Source: Bartonella sp. AU16XJBT (GTDB lineage Bacteria > Pseudomonadota > Alphaproteobacteria > Rhizobiales > Rhizobiaceae). From it: DNA of 64,000 bases. Of this stretch, positions 58,710 through 64,000 are shown piece after piece; position 1 is the stretch's first letter, and each line of letters opens with the position of its first letter. Location: the NCBI RefSeq assembly GCF_028618665.1, contig NZ_JAQITF010000009.1, positions 1-64,000 on the forward strand, in the 5' to 3' direction. A program made the position numbers and the translations under genes. Below the pieces are notes generated by a model that saw only the letters and a list, made by a program, of their open reading frames with translations, had not been told where the DNA came from and did not search any database.

Positions 58710-59753
58710 GTGGATAAAACAAAAGCTCTCGATGCTGCTCTCTCTCAAATTGAACGTTCTTTTGGTAAAGGCTCGATTATGCGTCTTGGGCAAAAAGAGC
58801 AGGTTGTTGAAATTGAAACAATCCCAACAGGGTCATTATCCTTGGATATTGCTTTGGGGATTGGTGGGTTACCGAAGGGGCGTATTGTGGAGATCTATGG
58901 ACCAGAAAGTTCTGGGAAGACAACATTGGCTCTACATGCTATTGCTGAAGCCCAGAAAGGGGGAGGAATTTGTGCTTTTATTGATGCTGAACATGCGCTT
59001 GATCCTATTTATGCGCGCAAGCTTGGGGTTGATTTAGAGAATTTGTTCATTTCTCAACCGGATACCGGTGAACAAGCATTGGAAATTACAGAGACGTTAG
59101 TTCGTTCTGGTGCAGTTGATGTGCTTGTTGTGGATTCTGTTGCTGCTTTAACACCGAGAGCAGAAATTGACGGTGAAATGGGTGATGCTTTGCCCGGATT
59201 GCAAGCTCGGTTAATGAGTAAAGCGTTGCGAAAATTAACAGCAGCAATTTTTCGCTCTAACTGTATGGTTGTCTTTATTAATCAAATTCGCATGAAAATT
59301 GGTGTGATGTTTGGTTCTCCCGAAACGACAACGGGCGGAAACGCTTTAAAGTTTTATGCTTCTGTTCGTTTAGACATTCGTCGTATTGGCTCTATTAAAG
59401 ATCGGGATGCAATCGTTGGTAATCAGACGCGTGTTAAAGTAGTGAAGAATAAACTGGCACCTCCATTCAAACAGGTCGAGTTTGATATTATTTATGGAGA
59501 AGGTATTTCTAAAGTAGGTGAATTGATTGATTTGGGTGTCAAGGTTGGTATTGTGGAAAAATCTGGTGCATGGTTTTCTTATAATTCTCAGCGTTTAGGA
59601 CAGGGGCGTGAGAATGCAAAGCAGTTTTTGCGTGAACATGCGGAAATAGCTACAGAGATTGAAGCCGCTTTGCGCCAAAATGCTGGTTTGATTGCGATTG
59701 AATTGTTAGAAAATGCAGGGTCAGAAAATATAGAAAGTGATGAAGTCATTTGA
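58710..59753 (+). CDS. recA: Recombinase RecA
   Basis: A 347-residue strand-exchange and SOS coprotease. It has [20 protein letters not shown], Walker [10 protein letters not shown] (64-72), [30 protein letters not shown], and loop 2 [21 protein letters not shown] chose GTG 58710 (GTG GAT AAA), with AAGGA 7 nt upstream and the family N-terminus; a longer GTG frame begins at 58659. No LexA-type box is visible upstream. Confidence 0.95.
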   Translation: MDKTKALDAALSQIERSFGKGSIMRLGQKEQVVEIETIPTGSLSLDIALGIGGLPKGRIVEIYGPESSGKTTLALHAIAEAQKGGGICAFIDAEHALDPIYARKLGVDLENLFISQPDTGEQALEITETLVRSGAVDVLVVDSVAALTPRAEIDGEMGDALPGLQARLMSKALRKLTAAIFRSNCMVVFINQIRMKIGVMFGSPETTTGGNALKFYASVRLDIRRIGSIKDRDAIVGNQTRVKVVKNKLAPPFKQVEFDIIYGEGISKVGELIDLGVKVGIVEKSGAWFSYNSQRLGQGRENAKQFLREHAEIATEIEAALRQNAGLIAIELLENAGSENIESDEVI

Positions 59754-59961
59754 TAGAGCGTTTTTTCGTCTATAATTTTTTCATTTAAGTTTTTTTCTGT
59801 TTTTATTTGTTTGAGTTTTTTAATATACAGCCATTTTTTCTCAATTTTTTTGAACAAATAGTCCATTCTTTGATTAAATTGACTCCATGCGTGGCAAAGA
59901 GAATATTTAATGAAGGGGATTTTTCTTTTATGGTTTTATGCGGTATTCTGCAGGTGTATAT

Positions 59962-62628
59962 ATGAATAGTGTTAATAATATTCGGTCAACATTTTTGGAT
60001 TATTTTCATCGTAATGGGCATCAAGTTCTTTCTTCTAGTCCACTTGTTCCACGCAATGATCCTACACTTATGTTTACAAATGCAGGGATGGTGCAGTTTA
60101 AAAATGTTTTTACCGGACTTGAACAGCTTCCTTATAAAAAGGCTACAACGGCACAAAAATGTGTTCGTGCGGGTGGAAAACATAATGATCTTGATAATGT
60201 TGGTTATACGGCGCGCCATCATACATTTTTTGAAATGCTAGGTAATTTTTCTTTCGGCGATTATTTCAAAGAAGAAGCCATCTTTTTATCATGGGATCTT
60301 TTAACAAAGGAATTTTGCCTCCCAAAAGATAAATTGTTGGTAACCGTTTATCAGAGTGATGATGTTGCTGCTGAATTATGGCGTAAAATCTCAGGTCTTC
60401 CAGATGAGAAAATCGTTCGTATTGCGACAGCTGATAATTTTTGGGCGATGGGTGATACAGGTCCTTGTGGTCCTTGTTCGGAGATTTTTTATGATCACGG
60501 TGATGAAATTTGGGGTGGTCCTCCTGGAAGTATGGAAGAAGATGGTGATCGCTTTATTGAGATTTGGAACCTTGTTTTTATGCAGTATGAGCAGCTTTCT
60601 AAGGAAGAACGTGTTGATTTGCCTCATCCTTCTATTGATACCGGTATGGGATTAGAGCGTATCGCGGCTGTTTTACAGGGTGTTCATGATAATTATGACA
60701 TTGATCTTTTTCGTGCATTAATTGGAGCGTCAGAAGAACTTACAGGGATTAAGGCAAAGGGTGATTTTATTGCCAGCCATCGTGTTATTGCTGATCATCT
60801 TCGCTCATCGGCATTTTTAATTGCGGATGGTGTTCTTCCTTCCAATGAAGGAAGAGGATATGTTTTACGTCGCGTTATGCGTCGTGCTATGCGTCATGCA
60901 CATCTTCTTGGTGTTAAAGAACCTTTAATGTGGCAGCTTTTGCCTGCTCTCATTCGCGAAATGGGACAAGCTTATCCTGAATTGGTGCGGGCTGAATCTT
61001 TAATTACAGAAACTTTAAAATTAGAAGAAATACGTTTTCGTAAAACGCTTGAACGAGGACTGGGTTTGTTAAATGAAGAAAGTGCCCAGCTTAAGGAAGG
61101 GGATCATTTAAATGGTGAAATTGCTTTCAAGCTTTATGATACCTATGGTTTTCCACTTGATTTAACGCAGGATGTGCTTCGGCGTCGCGGAATATCTGTT
61201 GATGTTGATGCCTTTGATAAAGCGATGGAACGCCAGAAAGAGGAAGCCCGTGCTCATTGGTTGGGTTCTGGAGAAGCTGTCACGGAGACAATTTGGTTTT
61301 CTGTTCGTGATCAGGTAGGGGGTACAGAATTTTTAGGGTATGAAACAGAAAAAGCTAAAGGTATTCTTACAGCTCTTGTGTTTGATGGTAAAATTGTTGA
61401 TGAGGTTTCTTCAGGGCAGAAAGCCATTCTTGTGTTAAATCAGACTCCTTTTTATGGTGAATCTGGTGGACAAATTGGTGATAGCGGTATTATTTCGGGT
61501 AAAAATTTTATTTTTGAGGTGCATGATACTCAGAAAAAGGCTGATGGTGTTTTTATTCATCTTGGAAAAGTTAAATCTGGTCATGCTAAGATCTCTGATT
61601 GTGTAGAATTAACCGTTGACGTTGTTCGTCGTAAAAAAATCCGCGCCAATCATTCTGCTACCCATTTATTACACGAGGCTTTACGTCAAGTATTGGGATC
61701 TCATGTGACTCAAAAGGGCTCTCTTGTATCGCCAGAACGGTTGCGTTTTGATTTTTCGCATCCAAAATCTGTTTCTTTGGAAGAATTAAAAAAAATAGAA
61801 GATTTAGCCAATGAGATTGTTTTGCAAAATAATAAAGTGATAACGCGCCTCATGGCTGTCGATGAGGCAATTTCTGAAGGAGCAATGGCACTCTTTGGCG
61901 AAAAATATGGGGATGAAGTTCGTGTTGTTTCTATGGGGGCGCCACTTGAGCAGGGAGGATTAAAAAAGCATTGGTCAATTGAGCTTTGTGGAGGGACACA
62001 TGTGGAAAGAACAGGCGATATTGGCTTGATTCATATTGTTTCTGAAAGTTCTGTTTCAGCTGGAGTGCGGCGTATTGAAGCTTTAACAGGTGCCGCAGCG
62101 CGTCTTTATCTTTGTCGCCAAGATGTACGTATCCGTGAAATTGCTGATCTTTTAAAAACTTCTTCTTCTGATTTAGAAGAACGAGTGAGGAGTTTGCTTG
62201 ATGAACGTCGTAAACTTGAAAAAGAGTTGAATGATGTACGCAAGAAAATGGTGTTGAATGGGAAAATAACAGAAAGTGGTCAAGGTGATATTACCATCAT
62301 CAATGGACTTTCTTTTATGGGGCGTATTGTCAAAAATATTTTACCACGGGATCTTAAGGCACTCGTTGATTCTGGAAAAAGGAAAATTGGGTCTGGAGTG
62401 GTTGCTTTTATCAGTGTTTCGGAGGATGGAAAAGGGAGTGCTGTTGTTGGTGTTACGGATGATTTAACGGATAAACTCAATGCTGTTGATCTTGTTCGTA
62501 TTCTTTCAGCTGTTCTTGGTGGTCAAGGTGGAGGTGGGCGTCCTGATATGGCGCAGGCTGGTGGTCCTGAGGGAAACAAAGCTGATGAGGCCTTTGCAGC
62601 ACTAAAAGATTTTCTGGAAAAAATTTAA
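59962..62628 (+). CDS. alaS: Alanyl-tRNA synthetase
   Basis: An 888-residue class II synthetase with aminoacylation, editing and oligomerisation domains. It has motif-2-like [15 protein letters not shown] and [20 protein letters not shown], and the editing domain zinc site [11 protein letters not shown], with [13 protein letters not shown] further on. The C-terminal [13 protein letters not shown] stretch belongs to the DHHA1 domain. The start is ATG 59962 ([15 protein letters not shown]), the family start; extra codons to 59938 are not expected. Confidence 0.95.
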   Translation: MNSVNNIRSTFLDYFHRNGHQVLSSSPLVPRNDPTLMFTNAGMVQFKNVFTGLEQLPYKKATTAQKCVRAGGKHNDLDNVGYTARHHTFFEMLGNFSFGDYFKEEAIFLSWDLLTKEFCLPKDKLLVTVYQSDDVAAELWRKISGLPDEKIVRIATADNFWAMGDTGPCGPCSEIFYDHGDEIWGGPPGSMEEDGDRFIEIWNLVFMQYEQLSKEERVDLPHPSIDTGMGLERIAAVLQGVHDNYDIDLFRALIGASEELTGIKAKGDFIASHRVIADHLRSSAFLIADGVLPSNEGRGYVLRRVMRRAMRHAHLLGVKEPLMWQLLPALIREMGQAYPELVRAESLITETLKLEEIRFRKTLERGLGLLNEESAQLKEGDHLNGEIAFKLYDTYGFPLDLTQDVLRRRGISVDVDAFDKAMERQKEEARAHWLGSGEAVTETIWFSVRDQVGGTEFLGYETEKAKGILTALVFDGKIVDEVSSGQKAILVLNQTPFYGESGGQIGDSGIISGKNFIFEVHDTQKKADGVFIHLGKVKSGHAKISDCVELTVDVVRRKKIRANHSATHLLHEALRQVLGSHVTQKGSLVSPERLRFDFSHPKSVSLEELKKIEDLANEIVLQNNKVITRLMAVDEAISEGAMALFGEKYGDEVRVVSMGAPLEQGGLKKHWSIELCGGTHVERTGDIGLIHIVSESSVSAGVRRIEALTGAAARLYLCRQDVRIREIADLLKTSSSDLEERVRSLLDERRKLEKELNDVRKKMVLNGKITESGQGDITIINGLSFMGRIVKNILPRDLKALVDSGKRKIGSGVVAFISVSEDGKGSAVVGVTDDLTDKLNAVDLVRILSAVLGGQGGGGRPDMAQAGGPEGNKADEAFAALKDFLEKI

Positions 62629-63117
62629 AAAGTAAAAACCTTTCTTATCGGTGTTTTTTACGTTTTTATGTTAGATTGGCGTCTAAAAATCACCAATATC
62701 TGTCTGGTGTATTGCTGAAATGCAGAGATAGCATCATTGAGAGAGATAAAATCGTAAAGATAAAAAAGTAGTGTTCGTTCGCGAGATTGTGCGATGCTTC
62801 ATGCTTTTGTTTATGAGGTAAACGAGGCATATCTTTCATGAAGAATAGTATCTATTATATTGATTTTAAAAGAAACATCTCTATTCTTTTTCAAAAGAGG
62901 AATTGTGAAGAGGATAACGCAAGGTTTATTGGTATAACAGTTTTTTAAGCTTGTGAAGTTATAAGCTATCGTTTTTTGTTTTCTTCCATGTGCACTCGCC
63001 ACATTAAAAATAGATTATGCTATTCTTAGAAATTTTTTCATTTACATGAACAAAGCATTTTGGCAACATTTTGCATTGAGATGTTTTTGGGCATGAGATT
63101 TGTGAAGAGTATCATTT
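62629..63117. other. Spacer between alaS and the ABC exporter
   Basis: About 490 bp between two converging genes, without a supportable gene. Near 62634-62662 GTAAAAA and TTTTTTAC could form a weak AT-rich hairpin, possibly the end of the alaS message. Confidence 0.35.
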
Positions 63118-64000
63118 TTATGATGCTATGGCTTCATGTAAGGGGATGATGTTTTCATTTTCTCCTTCTCTTTCTGGTGGTGTGAGTGTTAAACCGCTTG
63201 CTTTTAAAAATTCAGAAAAACGGCCTCCTTTATCGATCAATTCTTGAAAGTGTCCTTTTTCAATTAAGTACCCCTGTTCCAGAAAGAGTATCATATCAGC
63301 ATTGCGTACTGTTGAGAGGCGATGTGCTATAATGAAAGTGGTGCGGTTATGGCTTATGCAATCAAGAGCCTCTTTGACACGTGCTTCTGTTTCAACATCA
63401 AGAGCACTTGTTGCTTCATCTAGAATGAGAATAGGGGCATTTTTTAAAACAGCGCGTGCAATTGCTAAGCGTTGTTTTTCTCCGCCTGATAGTTGAGATC
63501 CTCGTTCGCCCACCATTGTGTTATAACAATCGGCTTTTTTTAGAATAAAATCATGCGCTTCTGCTATTTTTGCTGCTTCACAAAGTTCTTCGTTTGTTGC
63601 ATTTTCTTTTCCTATTGAGATATTATCACGAATACTACGGTTGAAAAGACCGGCATCTTGAAAAACTGTTGCTAGAGATTGGCGTAAAGATTCGCGATTG
63701 ATCGAGCGTATATTTATTCCATCAATGGAGATATGCCCAAAGGTAGGGTCATATACGCGCTGCAACAGATTGATTAATGTTGTCTTTCCAGCCCCTGTTG
63801 GTCCTACAATCGCAATCGTTTGTCCTGCTTTCACTTCAAAGGAAATGTCAAAAACACCTTGAGAAGAATTTGGGAATTTATAGGTAACGTGATGAAATTG
63901 TATGCTACCCTTAACATTTGGGAGGGAAGGGAGATTTTGTGGTTCGTTGATAGGGAAGGTTGAGTCTTCCATTTCAAAAAATTCTTGCAGTTTTGCTTGT
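63118..64000 (-). CDS. ndvA: Beta-(1,2)-glucan exporter, ABC ATPase part (partial)
   Basis: The C-terminal part of an ABC exporter that runs off the right edge. At least 294 codons are seen and the frame is open to base 64000, so the transmembrane domain lies outside the window. It has Walker A GPTGAGKTT, signature LSGGEKQR, Walker B ILILDEATSALD and H-loop IIAHRLSTVRNAD. The sequence agrees with what I recall of rhizobial/Bartonella NdvA/ChvA, which exports cyclic beta-(1,2)-glucan to the periplasm. A related lipid or drug exporter cannot be fully ruled out from this half. Confidence 0.75.
   Translation of the reverse strand, partial: QAKLQEFFEMEDSTFPINEPQNLPSLPNVKGSIQFHHVTYKFPNSSQGVFDISFEVKAGQTIAIVGPTGAGKTTLINLLQRVYDPTFGHISIDGINIRSINRESLRQSLATVFQDAGLFNRSIRDNISIGKENATNEELCEAAKIAEAHDFILKKADCYNTMVGERGSQLSGGEKQRLAIARAVLKNAPILILDEATSALDVETEARVKEALDCISHNRTTFIIAHRLSTVRNADMILFLEQGYLIEKGHFQELIDKGGRFSEFLKASGLTLTPPEREGENENIIPLHEAIAS

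Noticed and set aside
62811-63002. 63-codon minus-strand frame in the spacer after alaS
   Set aside because: It has low complexity, no recognisable ribosome site and no family resemblance.

Overview
The window is a piece of an AT-rich alphaproteobacterial chromosome, very probably a Bartonella species. Pointers are the Rhizobiales-type gene orders (PCMT-like gene, tolC, popZ, valS; rplQ followed by an HtrA protease and rarA), a fused SecD-SecF, a 31-kDa-type outer-membrane protein like the Bartonella hemin-binding family, an ExoR homologue, an NdvA-type glucan exporter, wide AT-rich spacers and several decaying genes. The species cannot be settled from the sequence alone.

Layout. 1-5000: cycA, followed by a decaying metabolic cluster on the minus strand (a shattered D-2-hydroxyacid dehydrogenase, an intact FAH-family hydrolase, a frameshifted LysE/RhtB exporter). 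5000-13500, minus strand: a TerC/CBS/CorC membrane protein, tRNA-Lys, an LPG-synthase-type membrane protein, a YbaL-type antiporter, secDF and a small unknown. 13600-20200, plus strand: an MscS-family channel with a coupled small exported protein, the outer-membrane protein, tRNA-Leu (minus), ilvA and a secreted unknown. 20470-29560: an RhlE-type helicase, a 1.4-kb gene-poor stretch, tRNA-Asn and tRNA-Cys, then PCMT-like, tolC, popZ and valS. 30595-35670: exoR, and on the minus strand gltIJKL and exonuclease III.

36146-54730 holds the str (rpsL, rpsG, fusA, tuf), S10, spc and alpha ribosomal clusters with secY, adk and rpoA, all on the plus strand and in canonical order. This block is closed by a clear intrinsic terminator. 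An HtrA-type protease and rarA follow, then recA, alaS and, at the right edge on the minus strand, the C-terminal part of an ndvA-like ABC exporter.

Besides the ordinary genes, the most notable structure is a family of four degraded copies of the 5' end of a phage-type integrase gene with its upstream DNA (near 7.2, 22.4, 29.8 and 58.2 kb). Also worth a look are the decaying cluster at 2.7-4.9 kb, a perfect 12-bp-arm palindrome upstream of cycA, and related hairpin-rich intergenic elements at 0.24-0.5 and 22.6-22.8 kb. I found no CRISPR array, rRNA gene, intact prophage, defence system or biosynthetic cluster, and nothing I would call a new biological system.
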